A stretch of DNA of 64,000 nucleotides from assembly GCA_018697195.1 (NCBI GenBank), contig CM031878.1:72237285-72301284 (forward strand). Reading direction: 5' to 3'. The stretch comes from Certhia americana. Taxonomy: Eukaryota; Chordata; Aves; Passeriformes; Certhiidae. The notes under the pieces are model-generated. The model did not search any database. It saw only the letters and a list, made by a program, of their open reading frames with translations, and was not told the origin of the DNA. Shown in pieces: positions 49,801 through 61,990 of this stretch; the first letter of the stretch is position 1; the number at the start of each line of letters is the position of its first letter. Both the position numbers and the translations under genes were made by a program.

Positions 49801-50495
49801 CTTGAAATATAAAAATATATGAGCTGTATGAGTGTTGACATCACTCAGCATCCACTGAAGTCAATAATTGCATTTTCAGTGGGAGCAATCTGAGGCTGGT
49901 ACTCTGTGCTTTCAAAAGCATTTTTCTTGACTATATGTCTTTTCCCTTTTTTTTTTTTTTTTTTGTTTGTTTGTTTGTTTGCTTTTAAATTGCCAGAAAT
50001 TTAGCCATGTCTTGTGCAGGCTTTTTTTTTGTTGTTGTTTTTCTTCTACAAAAGTCAATACAGTAAAAGGACAGAGAAAATTGTCCTGTGTTCTAAAATA
50101 TATTTGGTAGTAGTTACCTTAGCAGGACAGCTGGGATTTTTAAGCTTAGCCAAAAAAAGAAAAAATAAGAAAGCAGAAGACCTTTTCCTTGCAACTATCA
50201 ATTTTATGGAACAAATAAGCTCTACAAAGAAATAATTTAAGCTACTAGAAAACAACCTTAATATATAACTCATCCTATAATAAGCCACTCATTTAACTGA
50301 GATGTTTTCATGTATTTCATGTAAATAAAATATATTGGGGTATTTCTCTATATTTGCAATTAAACCTCAGGTTCACAACAGCCACATGAGTAATCAGAAA
50401 AAAAATTGCAGGGAATATATTGAATGGCATGAAGGCAATAATGTGTTCCTTTAGTACAGGGGAATTTACTTCTTACCACCCCTCACCTCCCCCTC

Positions 50496-50550
50496 AAAAA
50501 GAAAAAACAAACAAACAAACAAACAAACACACAAAAAAACCCATAAAGAA
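50496..50550. repeat. (CAAA)n tract
   Basis: About six CAAA units after GAAAAAA. Confidence 0.88.
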
Positions 50551-52609
50551 AACAACTAAAATAATTTTAATTACTTGAGCTAAAAGTGTTATAAATGACT
50601 ACAGAGGGTGACAGATTGTCAGATTGACAGAGGGATTCCACTCCCCACTCCAGCATGCCCAGTACATTTAAAAGCAGGACTTATATGAGTATTTAGAAGC
50701 TAAAAAGTAAAAATGAATAAATCAACACTTTTATTAAGTACCAAGACTTACAAAGAAGCAATTTCCACTACTGGGATGTCTCACCAGAAATTCTTCTGGG
50801 AACTAAGGCAATATCTTCAGAAAAAAAACCTGAAATAATATTGAAGTGTTTCTCTTAGTGATTAAGAAAAAAATACACAGGGAAAAAAAAATAAAATTGT
50901 TGAACATGCATGAAACCTCACCAAGGATTTCTTGGAGATGTGATTTTCCTTGGAGTTTTTTGGAGATAAGCCATAAAAGACAAAATCAGTGAAGATTTGT
51001 TGCACCACAGAATACATGTGAGGCCTCATCTGAGAACAGGTACCCTTCAATGTTTTCATTTTCCTAGGCATATTTGCTTACAGGAAAAGATAACAGCCCA
51101 GGACACCTGAGGCTGGCCTCGATCTAATTACCTTTATTGGAGAAAGTCAAAAGTGCTGCTGAAAAGCACAAAACCAGCTGAAAATTATGTTAGAACCCAA
51201 TTCTGGCTGCCAACTGGGGGGTGACTTCAGAATCACACTGATGGAAGTGTTTTCAGAAATTACTTTAGAAATTAGTGTTTTGGTTGTCTTTCTAATAGTA
51301 GATTCTCAATTTTGTAAAGAGAAAGAAAACAAAAACAAAACAAAACAACAAAAACTACCTCATTATTACCCAAATGCTGTCCATGCTTAGTTAACCTCCC
51401 TGCTTGTCCTAGGCACCAAGCAATAATATAATTCAAGGTATTTTAAGCTATTTATAAACTTTAAATGTCTGAAATACACTGAGTTTGGATGAGAAACAAA
51501 CCAATTTGCTAATGGTTGCAGCCCATGCACTATTAAAAATACAATTAGTTCTGCTATTTATTTAGAAAAAATTTTCTTTATTTAGGAGGCTTTTCCTTGC
51601 TGTGTTCTGAGGCATTCCCTCACTATCTCCAGGAAGATGACTACCCACTCTGTGGGAATTCAAGGACACTCAGATGCCAATTTATCACCCCTTCTCTCTC
51701 CCAGAGCATGTTCCAGCTTTGAGCTGCTCAATGTCAAATAATCCATTTCACACCAGCACAGGTTTCCCTGTCCTTTCCCCTCTCTCCTGCTGGTTTCCAG
51801 CAGCATTGTCCCAACCATTTACCTGACACAGGTAACTTCTTATCAGGTAAATATGCTTTTGCAGCTTTGCCCTTCACAGCTGAGAAAATTTCATGACTTA
51901 AAGAAAAATGCCCTTTGGTGGGTGTGGTGTAGTCCCCAGAGGCAGATGTGTTGCAAACACTCATGGAAATACGATTTCAAGGTCCATGTACTCACCTGGA
52001 GGATTCCAGCAGGCAGAAAACATTTTTAAATTTTTTAAGAGAAGAATTATTGAAGTATTTCATAGCAGGAACACTTTACCAAGGATGTGCCTTCTCAAGA
52101 GTTCTCCTAGGTGCCAAAGTCCTCAGCTGTCTGAAAATCTCCAGCTTCTCATCTGAAACGTGCCACAATTTTATTATTTATGTGTTACTTAGACACACTT
52201 CTGCACCACCTCACTGTCATAGCTGGAAGCTCTATGTGAAGTGGTCTGAATTTAGTCTAAAAATAAATTTTCCCAAATTAGTTGATAACAAAAAACTATC
52301 CACAAAACAGCGTCATGTCACACATGGCGCCGTAATCTTGTAGTAGTGTGAAAAAAGCGATTTATTTTCCTACTGAAACTGATATTATACCCAGATACTT
52401 TTTGTGTCTAAGTCTCAATGCATTCCCTGTGATCAAAATCATGAGCTCTGGAGCATTTTTAAGTTCAGGCAATCACAATTCCACCTCAGACTCAAACCAC
52501 GTTATAGCACTGTGCAATGGCATCTATTGTACACCCACACCAATTTCAAGTGGCTAACAAAAATTTTCTCCTATTGTTTCACTTCTTCCCCTTCTCCCTT
52601 TGTACTCTT

Positions 52610-52627
52610 CCCCCCCCCACACACACA

Positions 52628-52668
<41 letters not shown>
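52610..52668. repeat. C9, (AC)n, T38 tract
   Basis: Nine C, several AC units, then 38 T. This is the longest homopolymer in the window, and the preceding 40 bp are also pyrimidine-rich. Confidence 0.93.
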
Positions 52669-52669
<1 letters not shown>

Positions 52670-53673
52670 TTCCAAAAAAATGGAAAGCATGGAGGGCAGA
52701 GGGGGTGAGAGGTAGGACTGGTTTCTTTTAATCACTGGTAAGTCAGGGGCAAAGAAGTAATGTCTTTTTTCCCCATGAAAAAAAAAAGCAGTTATTTGAT
52801 TACTGACTGAAATCTCATAACTTCTGTGCTGTGAAGCATGAAACTCGTCCTGTCAAAAGAACAGCACCTTTAGTGCAGAGTTACTAAATATTTATTTCAG
52901 TGGCAATGCTCTGTAAAGCTTCGACAGCTTAGATTGAGTCCTACTCCCAGGCCCTTTCCCTTTTTATTGATCACATTAACACTTTTAACACTCTGCCTTC
53001 ATAAATGGTCACCAGAGAGCATTCACTCACCACTTTTGCATGCAGCAGCATTATATTTGCAGGTGTATAAATCAGATGAATTGCCTTTATCCACTTGGGG
53101 TCACAGAGTGTTCAGCTCACATGCCTGGTACCAACCAGACCCTTGAATGAACTCTCAGGGCTTTTTTCTGCCTTTCCTAGAGATGTTTTAAAAGCTTCCC
53201 AAGACCTGCTGGATCCCTTGTCCCAGGCCCATCAAAAAATTAAAAACAAGGATGTAGATTTCATCTCTTGGGGGGGTGGGGGAAGATCTCTGCTTGCGGC
53301 TCCTTGCCAGGAAATAAGTCCTTTTTGAATGAGAAAATAATTTTGTCAGAGGCAGATAAAATGTTTTCAATGCAAGGAAGTTTTCAGCTCAAAGAAGTTA
53401 TTTCACAAGCACGTGAGTGAGGAAGAAAAAGTTTCAGAGAGGTGGGAAACCTCCTGAATCTGCCTTAGGATGTGACTTTCTTGATTTAGCACAAATTGTG
53501 AGGAAAATCTCCTCATGAATCACAGCCAAGCCTCGAGTCTTGGCTCTCCCACACGTGTGACCTTTGCCCTGACCACGGGCATGTTACCACTCCTAGCAGC
53601 TTTGAACAAATACCATCAAAAATGTACTTGTCCATCAAAAACAGGCTTTTGAGACAAGTCAGACCTGACTTCT

Positions 53674-53713
53674 TTATTTTTTTTTCTTTTTTTTTTTTTT
53701 TTTTTTTTCTTTT
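53674..53713. repeat. T-rich tract
   Basis: Interrupted T runs with single A or C breaks. Confidence 0.88.
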
Positions 53714-56484
53714 AACAAAGGCTTTGTCAAGAGGCTTTTGCACTGCTACATCCCTGTGGTTGCCCTGGATCACCCTGGGGGATCACAGGATGGCACTGTG
53801 CCACAGGGGATGCCACCCTGAAGATGCTAAAATGAATATTGGATGGCACAATATAGACTCACCACAGTGTTTCATTGTTTTTTTGATAAAGAGGAAAGCT
53901 CCCAGAGAAGAGGATTTTCTTCAGTGATAATGCTTTTCTCCTACATTTGCTGTTAATATATACTGAAGGTAGCCACTTTTTGGTACCTCTACATGATTAA
54001 AAAACGCCTTTGAATGTGGTAGTCCACTTTTTACCCATTTTTCTTGGCAAATTATATTTAAACCAATACTTAAGAAGAAGTTAAGTTGCTTAAGAACTTA
54101 TTATTAACTTAATACTTAGCAAGAACTTAAGGTGGTGAGAGAAATGTGCATGCAAATATTTAAATTTTTTTTTCTTTTTGTGACAAAACAAAACCTTCTG
54201 TAGCCTGCTCAGATAAATCAGGCCTGAGGATAGGAGCGAGTTTTGAACCCTCTTGGAGGAAGTCCTCATCACTCAAACATTGCCCATGTAATGACCTCTC
54301 CCAAATGTGATACTACTCATGAAGACAAAGCACTCCAGGAAATGCTGGGGATGCTGCTGTTCAAGGTGTATTTTCATGCCCAGCCCACATCAAGGTTGTT
54401 CTCCTTGAAATTTATGGAGCAGGTTCTTCTACGTTTTACCGACCACTCACATGGGTCACTTGAAATAAAACTCAAGTCACTTCTAGTCAAAAACAAGTTT
54501 CAGTTTAGTTGGGCCTGTAGAGAGGATTACCAGGGGGATAACAGTAGTGCAACTATCCTTGTGTGGATAACAAAAGTGCATTTGAAACCTGGAAAATAGG
54601 AGTTAAAAAGAATATGATTAATCACTGAATACTTGCAGAAAGTGGGTACAAGCTGAGAACAAATATCCTAACCAAAACCTTGTTGATTTGGCCTTTCTCC
54701 ACTGACCTGTCTTTATCTCAAACCTAAATTTTTTTCTCAGTTTTGCTTTTCCAGGTCTCTCCCCAGAAACTGGCTTTGTGGAGCTGAGTTGCCTTCCAGG
54801 ATTAAGCCGCAACAAACAGAAAAGAAATGCAAAAAAAATTGGAAAGAGATCTTAAAAAGGGGATCTGAGATCAGGAAACTTACACTCCATAAAAATGGTT
54901 TAATATATTCATTTGCTGAACTGAGAGCAGCACAGACATTCTGCACATTTAAACATATTCATAATATTACTTATAAGGTATTCACCATGAAATATTCATC
55001 TTTTTAAGATTCTCACAACTGATTTTAGGATTATGGGAAAATTTTCCCTTTCCACTCACAAATTCTAGGGTTTTTCACACTGCCAAGACCTTACCTAGGC
55101 TTTTGATATATCTTTTGTTGAGCTGCTCCAAATTGCCAGCTTGGAAAACTTTTCTTGCCCCTCACAGCTGTGCACTCAGGATTGTCTCTTCAGCAACATG
55201 GGATCAGGAAGACTTTCCTGATATTAGAATAAACCATTTTGATGGTTTGGGGTTTGGTTTTTTTTCTTGTTTTGCACTTTGCTTCCTCTCTGTCTCCCTC
55301 TCTGTGATGCCTCGAAATTTTTAAGCCCCTCAGACTTCATAAATTGCTGGGTTTAAAGATCATAGTTGTTTGAAGATATTTGTGGCAGAAAGGATGTTCT
55401 TTAGAAACACTGAAATTTTAGTTTTTTACTTTATTACCGATGAGTTATATCCTGGAGTAATGGAGGGCAGTGACTTGGTGCCTTTACATTAAACTTCTCT
55501 TGGGGAAAGGCCATAATTGAATACAACTTTTCCATGGCACCAACATCCTCTCCCAGTAGCCACCCTCACATCTTAGGACACCACTTCCCACCAGGCACAA
55601 TCCAGCTGTTGCTAATAAAGTCCCGCAAAAAAACGCAGCCTTTAAAATGTTTTATCATTAACTTCTTGTTCATCTGTGGATGTCAGCAAAAATTTGTAGA
55701 AGACAGTTCTAGTTCATTTGATATCATTCAGCCATAAATCTCCACCACATGTGAGAGAACATTCCCCTTCTACTCAACAAATTCACCTTCAAAACACAAC
55801 TGCATTCCATTTTGGCACGCAGAGCTTTCAAAAAAAAAAATACCACAAAATGAAATTTCCACAGATAGAAATGCAAAAGTCCAGATCCTGTCTGTGTGGC
55901 GAGTTGTCAGGTTATTCTCAGACGCCTCATATCTTTGGTAAAGAGAATTCTTTATGCAGAAGGAATAATCTCTCTCCCACCAATCTGAATACAAACTTGA
56001 TGTTGCTTACTGAGGCCCTAATCAAAAAATTTCAAGAGTATTTATGGGCAAAGAGGTTAAATAAATTACAAGCCAAAAGCAAACTATTGCAAAAATGAAA
56101 AAAGAAAAGTTTTAGTCTTTAGAATGTTATAGTCTTTTTAACTTCTAGGGAGCCTTTCAACTTCTTCCATCTCTGTGTGTTTTCCTTTCTTCCCCACCTC
56201 CAAGAGCTCTCCTCTTTTCTCCCCCTTTTCCCTTATTCTATTGAGCAAAAATTGTAAATCCTTATAGTTAATAAAGACTCCATGCTATAGAGTACAGCCA
56301 CATTTCCTTTATGGTTGGCTGGTTGGGTTTTTTCTTGATGTGCTTTAAGGGTGATTTCTTCAAAATTTTCCATGGTTTTTCAGTCTTCAGTCCCCACCTA
56401 GTTAATTCTCATCTTTCCTTTCCATTGAGCTTGTTGCCCCAAATTTTAAAGCTATGAGCATCAGGTTATATTTTAATATCTTTG

Positions 56485-57540
56485 TGTCTTGGTTTGAACA
56501 CCAGGTGTCTGCTGAGGAAGGCAGGAGCCTCCCTTGGAATGGAGAATGAAAATACCCTCCCTCACATTTATTAGAATTTTGAAATTAAGGGGCTCTCAGG
56601 CAAAGATATGGGGATAGGAATAACTGTTCTTTATTGGGGGAACTAAAATTAAAATGCAGTAATATAAAAAACAAACCCCCTGACAGAGTCAGGCTCCCAG
56701 GTGTCCCCTGTGTGTCAGGGGTTGGTGGCAGTGCCATCCCATGGTGGCTGCAGCCCTCCTGCAGTGGCAGATGTGGCTCTGCTGGAGCAGGGATCCTGGA
56801 GAAAGGGGGAGATTTCCTCTGAAGGTGCAGTGGGCAGAGCTGGGGCTGGTGTTCCTCTGGGAATGCAGTGGGAAAGGATCCTTGGTGTTCCCAATCCCAG
56901 ACTGGATCCAGGTAGGAATGTTTGGTGTTCCCAAATCCCAGATTGGATCCAGGGAGGAATGTTTGGTGTTTCCAAACCCCAGATTGGATCCAGGTAGGAA
57001 TGTTTGGTGTTCCCAATCCCACATTGGATCCAGGCGGGAATGTTTGGTGTTCCCAAGCCCACACTGGATCCAGGGAGGAATGTTTGGTGTTCCCAGTCCC
57101 AGATTGGATCCAGGTAGGAATGTGTGTCTCCTGCCCTGGCTGCAGCATCTCCCAAGGTGCTGAGGTGAGTTTCTCAGTGACACTCCCTGTCCCATCAGCA
57201 GCAGATCTGTGCCTGGAGGGAGGATGGGTGTGGCAGAGATAAAGCAAACTGCCCCAGCTGGTTTTTAACAGCTGTGCCATGAACAGGGGGTTCCCCCAGC
57301 CCAGTTCCAACAGCTGGGGATAGAACACACACTCCTGGGGACAGCCTGCACTGCAACCCAAGATATTTTGTCCCAGGGAAACCCAAGAAAAATTGGTTTC
57401 TGTTGACTCTTTGACTTCTCTCCCAAAACCAAATTGCATCTACAGGGTCTTGCCTTTGCCACAGCATGAACCACACCCCTGTTTTACACCATCTCAAAGC
57501 TCTCCACTCCCTATCTCCCATCCACAGCTACCAGGCTTGA
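56485..57540 (-). mobile_element. Probable LTR-type element with internal minisatellite
   Basis: The left end TGTCTTGGTTTGAACACCAG (the 3' end …ACCAAGACA on the minus strand), then GGGGCTCTCAGGCAAAGATA and TAACTGTTCTTTATTGGGGG (CAATAAAG on the minus strand) resemble passerine endogenous retrovirus LTRs. Later segments (CAGTGACACTCCCTGTCCC, CATGAACAGGGGGTTCCCC, AGATATTTTGTCCCAGGGAA) continue the same pattern. It contains a six-copy tandem repeat. The right edge is uncertain, and no internal viral genes are seen. Confidence 0.6.
56882..57120. repeat. Minisatellite, six copies of a 40-41-bp unit
   Basis: Each unit carries TTGGTGTTCCCAA, then a CCCAGATTGGATCCAGG-like core and AGGAATGT; every copy keeps GGATCC. 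The first copy is slightly truncated at its left end. Unit lengths are 41, 41, 40, 40 and 40 bp after the first. Because 40/41-bp units shift the frame, similar peptides appear in several frames and produce the longest open frame of the window (56585-57439, minus strand), which is not a gene. Confidence 0.95.
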
Positions 57541-59287
57541 AGTGAAATTATCCCTCTTTGTGCTTCTGATTAAATGGCAGGGGTAAGAAAACAAAGAATG
57601 CAGTCCATGATGTCTTTATTTGAGTAAAAATGGAGGTGATAAATACAGAACAGTAACATTTAAGTTATTCCCAGAATTCCCAAATTTCCTGTTATTTTCT
57701 CAGAGCAATCCCAGCTCTCCTCATTACCTCTGCAGTGCTGCTCTCAGGGATAACAGCCTTGGTTAAATCTTGGTTAAATCTTTAAAACAAGGAAGTGGTA
57801 AGCAAGAGACATAGAACCTCCACAAAGCACAAATGACTGTTTTCATTCTATTTCCATTTATGTTTTAATTATTATAAAATAAGTGGTAACTATAAAAGCA
57901 TAGAAATCTGAAGTTCATCATATGGGGCAGGATTTACTTGGCTGTGAAAACAGCCCAATTGTTATGTGAGAATCTAATCAAGATTATATCCCTGATTACA
58001 GATCTAGCTGAGTCACACTCAAAATCTTGTCATGGCCAAGAACAGGATTTCAGTTATACGCCAAATCAAGAATTTAATATCAGGATAAGTAAAACCACAA
58101 TAGCTTAATCAAAGAGTTGTTATTTAAAGGAAAAGAATAAAAAAAGCATTACAGAAAAAAAAAAAAACATAAACAAACAAACAGGAACAAAACAAAGCAA
58201 AAACAAAAGGAAAAAACCCAAGCATACAAACAAAAAAAACCCAACACAAAACCCAAATCCCTCAATAATCACAATATAGTTAGTACTGCAAACACATTTC
58301 TAGATTCTAATAATTTTCCCAGCTGTCTGCTCATTTTTTCACCACAGTGTGTTGCCAGAAACCCAAGTTCTTCACTTGGAGCATCTTGATGATGGTGAGA
58401 GTTTCTCCTTCTTTACTCCAGGACCTGCTTGTGGGTTATTTTATGTTCATTAACATGCTTTAAACTTTGGCTTTTCTTCATCACTCTGTAAGCTATATTC
58501 CATCCAAATTCACAATATACACAGGGACCCTCTCACATTATATACTTTTTCTTTGTTCTTTTTTTTACCCCAAGAAGCTGAATTTACCCAGTTTTCACTT
58601 ATTTAACTGATTAATGATGAGTTGCCCATAGGCATATGGTCTCCTGTGCTTCCTCTCTCTTATCACCCCATGGCTGCTCCTCTTTTTCACATCCCACACC
58701 TCCATTTCTCATGAGCCCTGCTACCACTCCAGGACTCCATTCCTCTACACCACGCCACCATCTCACTCAAAAATATTTAATTTTGCAGAAGAATAATGGC
58801 TCATTACACTTATCTACACAAAAACCCTGGCTGTATCACACAAAGACAAGCATAAGTAAAATAAATTAGGTACAGCCATCTGGTCTTTAGAAAAATTACT
58901 GATGTGGTTACACCATGAAAAAAACAGAGCTCCAGGCAGTCCAGGAGAGGTTCAGGCAAAATTAGACCAAGAAGTCTCAGTCTTGAGGCCCTGCAGTGGT
59001 TGAAACACTTCTTTTTCAGGGCTGCCAGCCTTGCAGTGCCTTGAACACTGCATCAATTTCCCTGCAAAACCAGCGCACCACTTTGAGGTTTGTGAATTTG
59101 TAAATAAGGACAGTTTATCTTGTGAATTTTTGCTCGTTGTAGGGAGAATACCTATTGAAATAGGCAACATTGACTTGGGAAAAGTAGTTTATTACACCAC
59201 AAAGAAACACCTCTACGTTTTGATTGGGGGTGCAGAACAAGGGGTAAGATGCAGTCACAATAAGGAATTAATGAATTACCCTTGCAA
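57541..59287. other. Intergenic sequence, no gene
   Basis: Unique AT-rich sequence with an A/C-rich low-complexity tract at 58154-58260. Nothing else recognised. Confidence 0.5.
58154..58260. repeat. A/C-rich low-complexity tract
   Basis: A13 followed by CAAA, CAAAA and CCAAC-type words. Confidence 0.88.
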
Positions 59288-59407
59288 AAAGCACTTGGGC
59301 AATACACTCAGGCACATGGTGGGATTCTGGGGATTGTCCTGTGCAGGAGTTGAACTCAATGATCTTTTTAGGTGTCTTCCAGCTCAGGACATGCCCTGAT
59401 TCTATGA
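59288..59407 (+). mobile_element. CR1 LINE 3' tail, different subfamily
   Basis: CACTTGGGCAATACACTCAG, GGCACATGGTGGGATTCTGG, TTGAACTCAATGATC, GTCTTCCAGCTCAGG and the terminal TGATTCTATGA match an avian CR1 tail type that differs from the copies at 36.6 and 42.9 kb. Confidence 0.8.
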
Positions 59408-61300
59408 GACATAAATGTGATTTGGAGGTTCCTTAAAAAATAAGAACTTTTCAGTAAACCTGGTCTTAGGGGTTTTTTTTGTATAAAAACTTCACATATC
59501 ACCAGGTACTGCTACAAAAGTAATGGCAAAAGAAAACTCCCACTTGGAATGAATTCCAAGTCTGAAAGATTAAAAACACAGTAATGAGAGATCCTCCCCT
59601 GTTGCCCTGGGCAAGACTGACACAAATGACACCAAAACAACACTTATTCAGAATTTGAATTCTGAGTAGACCAAACTACACCAGAGCCCAAATCCTGAAA
59701 ACACAGCTCATATCTAATTATCCTGAAGAAACTTAATGTTGGTCACACTGGACATTATTAAGATGTAACAGGCAATTACCCCTAATTAGGTTGCAGATGT
59801 TGAGCACCTTTTTCAGTCTCACCTGTCACTCAGAGAAATGTGTCCTCCCAGGTCTGATGCAGGATAAAAACCCCCCAATGAAGGGGACTTTCCCAACATA
59901 ACTAAGATGAATTTTAATATCAAAGTTGCCTGGAAGAGCTTGGCATAACAATGAAATGAAATAATGGTTTTGAACTTCCCAAAATTTTGCAGTCAACATT
60001 TTTATAAATTTCAACATTCATGGCTTTTCATTTTGAAACCACTATTTTCACTGAAAATTGAAAAAGATGTAGGGTGAATTGAAAGTTTATACAACCCAAA
60101 AAGAAAACTACACACATTTTTCTGTTCAAGAAAATGTCACAGCTGATGTTTTTTGTTTGGCTCTTTTTGGTACTTATTTCACAAGAACCTGAAAAATGCC
60201 CACTTTACTTTTCCAATATGAAATTTGTACAAAGTTTTTAATCCATTCACAAAATCTGAACAATTTATCATTTGCTTTTTGAGATTTTTCTCAAGTAAAA
60301 AAAAAAACAAAACATGTTTTACTTGCTGTTTCCTTTTGTTCCCCAGTGTTTTGCCTATAGTTTTAGCTGTCCCTGAAGTGATATGGTTATAAATAAATCT
60401 GATGTGCTAGCTGAGTTAATTACTTAAAGCCTTACAAGCTCAGTTGACTCCATGTACATTCACCAGCTATGCATGGAGAGCAGCATGTATATGGCATTTA
60501 TATGGTATTAATGCATCATCTGCTGATGAAGAGAGTGACAACACTACCTGTGCAACCCAGCCTGTAGTTTTATTTCAGAAACATTGTCTATGTATCAGCA
60601 GCTGATACCGCACCAGACAGATTTACTTTAGCAGACAGCTCATAAATTCAAACAGTAATCAAATTACCCATCAAGATCAGAGGTTACTGACAATTCCCTT
60701 GTGGTGTGTTTACACTTAGTAGAAGCCTTGGTGAGCAAAGTACTTTGTTAAAGACAGACTGTGTCCTAACTAGGAGGCTCCAACGAGGCACAGATGATGC
60801 CAGATGCATGTGGCTCATTACAGGAGCTCAGTCCTGGCCCTAACGAGCTCGAGTCCACCCCATCAGCCCTCGAACAAGCAGGCAGAGTGGAGGCAGGAAC
60901 CCAAGCCAAGTGCAGCTGGCTAATAAGGTATGGTAATTGCCTTGTTTCTTTGCATTCTCTATCCAAATTGAGCCACCACGTTGTCGACTTTGCCCTTTAG
61001 CAGCTTAAAATTCATTTTGTTTCACATCAAAAAACTCATGCTTAGCTCAAGGTGACAGAGCTGAAGGTAAAACACAGTCCCAAGGCTGTGTGCTTTCAGC
61101 TGGCTCTGGTACCCGGGGTCAGGGCATCTCCCCACCTGCTCCAAGGCATTGGCATGAGCCTTCCAGAGTTCAGAGGAAACCCTCTGTGTGAAATATGTGG
61201 CCTGCAGCACAGCAGCAGCAATGGATGATGTGTTTTCATGTCCAAATTCAGCCTACAGAACTCGCCCAGTCCCCTCTGTTCTGAGAGTCACCCTTCCTAC
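59408..61300. other. Intergenic sequence, no gene
   Basis: Unique AT-rich sequence. The block 60770-60910 is GC-richer with several CpGs (CAACGAGG, AACGAGCTCGAG, CCCTCGAAC) but has no recognised feature. Confidence 0.5.
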
Positions 61301-61348
61301 AGAATCACAGAATGGTTTGGACTGGAAGCAACCTTCAGCATCATCTAG
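61301..61348 (-). mobile_element. CR1 3' tail, left part of a split copy
   Basis: AGAATCACAGAATGGTTTGG, then ACTGGAAGCAACCTTCAGCA and TCATCTAG, is the antisense CR1 tail end. The expected continuation (TAGTCC-AACCTCCCTGCC) is found 587 bp later at 61935, after an LTR. Confidence 0.88.
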
Positions 61349-61934
61349 GTACTGCTGGGTTTGGGATGCGTTAGTGTTAATTTTTGTCACAAAAGCTGTT
61401 TTGGGGCTGTTTTGGATATGTGGTGGAAATGGTGTTGATAGCACAGGGATGTTTTTGGTTCTGCTGGGCAGTGCCCACACAGAGTCAGGGGCTGCTCTGC
61501 TCCTCACCCACCCCAGCAGTGAGTGGGCTGTGGGTGCATAAGGAGGGCACACAGCCAGGACAGGTGACCCCAGATTACCCCAGGGATATTCCATATATTG
61601 TCTGCTCAGCCTGTAGAGCTGGGCAACTTGTAGGAATATGGGAGGGGGGGTGTTTGGAGTGATGGTGTTAGTCTTCCCAGGTCACTGCTACATGTGACAG
61701 AGTCTGGATTTCCTGAGGAGTGTCTGAACAGTTGCCTGCCCATGGGAAATTGAGAATGGATTTTTTCTTTTGCTTGCTTCTCAACACAGCTTTTGATTTG
61801 CCTGTTAAACCCAAATAACCTCTATCTCAGACCGTGAGTTTCTTCAGTTTTACCCTTCCAAACCCCTCCACCTCCCCACCGAGTGAGCTAGCAGCTGTGA
61901 GGTGCTTGGTTGCCTTCTGGGTTAAACCATGACA
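61349..61934 (+). mobile_element. Solo LTR of avian ERVL type, inserted in CR1
   Basis: Segments in order: CTGCTCCTCACCCACCCCAG, ACACAGCCAGGACAGGTGAC, GGGATATTCCATATA, TGCTCAGCCTGTAGAGCTGG, GAGTGATGGTGTTAGTCTTC, GATTTGCCTGTTAAACCC, and the end GGTTAAACCATGACA. These follow the well-known avian ERVL-type LTR layout, with the conserved …AACCATGACA end. The TG start is probably at 61353. No internal genes are present, so it is a solo LTR. Confidence 0.85.
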
Positions 61935-61990
61935 TAGTCCCAACCTCCCTGCCACGGGCAGGGACGTTTCTTCTCAAGCACATCTGGTTA
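61935..61990 (-). mobile_element. CR1 3' tail, right part of a split copy
   Basis: TAGTCCCAACCTCCCTGCCA, then CGGGCAGGGACGTTTCTTCT and CATCTGGTTA continue the antisense CR1 tail broken at 61348. Together they reconstruct the order of an ordinary CR1 end around the LTR insertion. Confidence 0.85.

Larger units (their letters stand above)
47134..56484. other. Intergenic sequence, simple-repeat rich, no gene
   Basis: This 9.3-kb stretch has no recognised gene or LINE/LTR. It contains an ATTAAT-rich block (47428-47520), A-rich and CAAAA-type tracts (47605-47640, 47907-48022, 50496-50550), an A/T-only block (49714-49800), a C9 plus T38 tract (52610-52668) and another T-run (53674-53713). Open frames in it are short and lack domains. 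Confidence 0.5.

Noticed and set aside
51948..52343. 131-codon plus-strand frame
   Set aside because: No domain recognised, low-complexity neighbours and no supporting signals.
56585..57439. 284-codon minus-strand open frame as a new repeat protein
   Set aside because: The frame exists because a 40-41-bp minisatellite lacks stops; equivalent peptides occur in other frames and on the other strand, and it lies in an LTR-like element.
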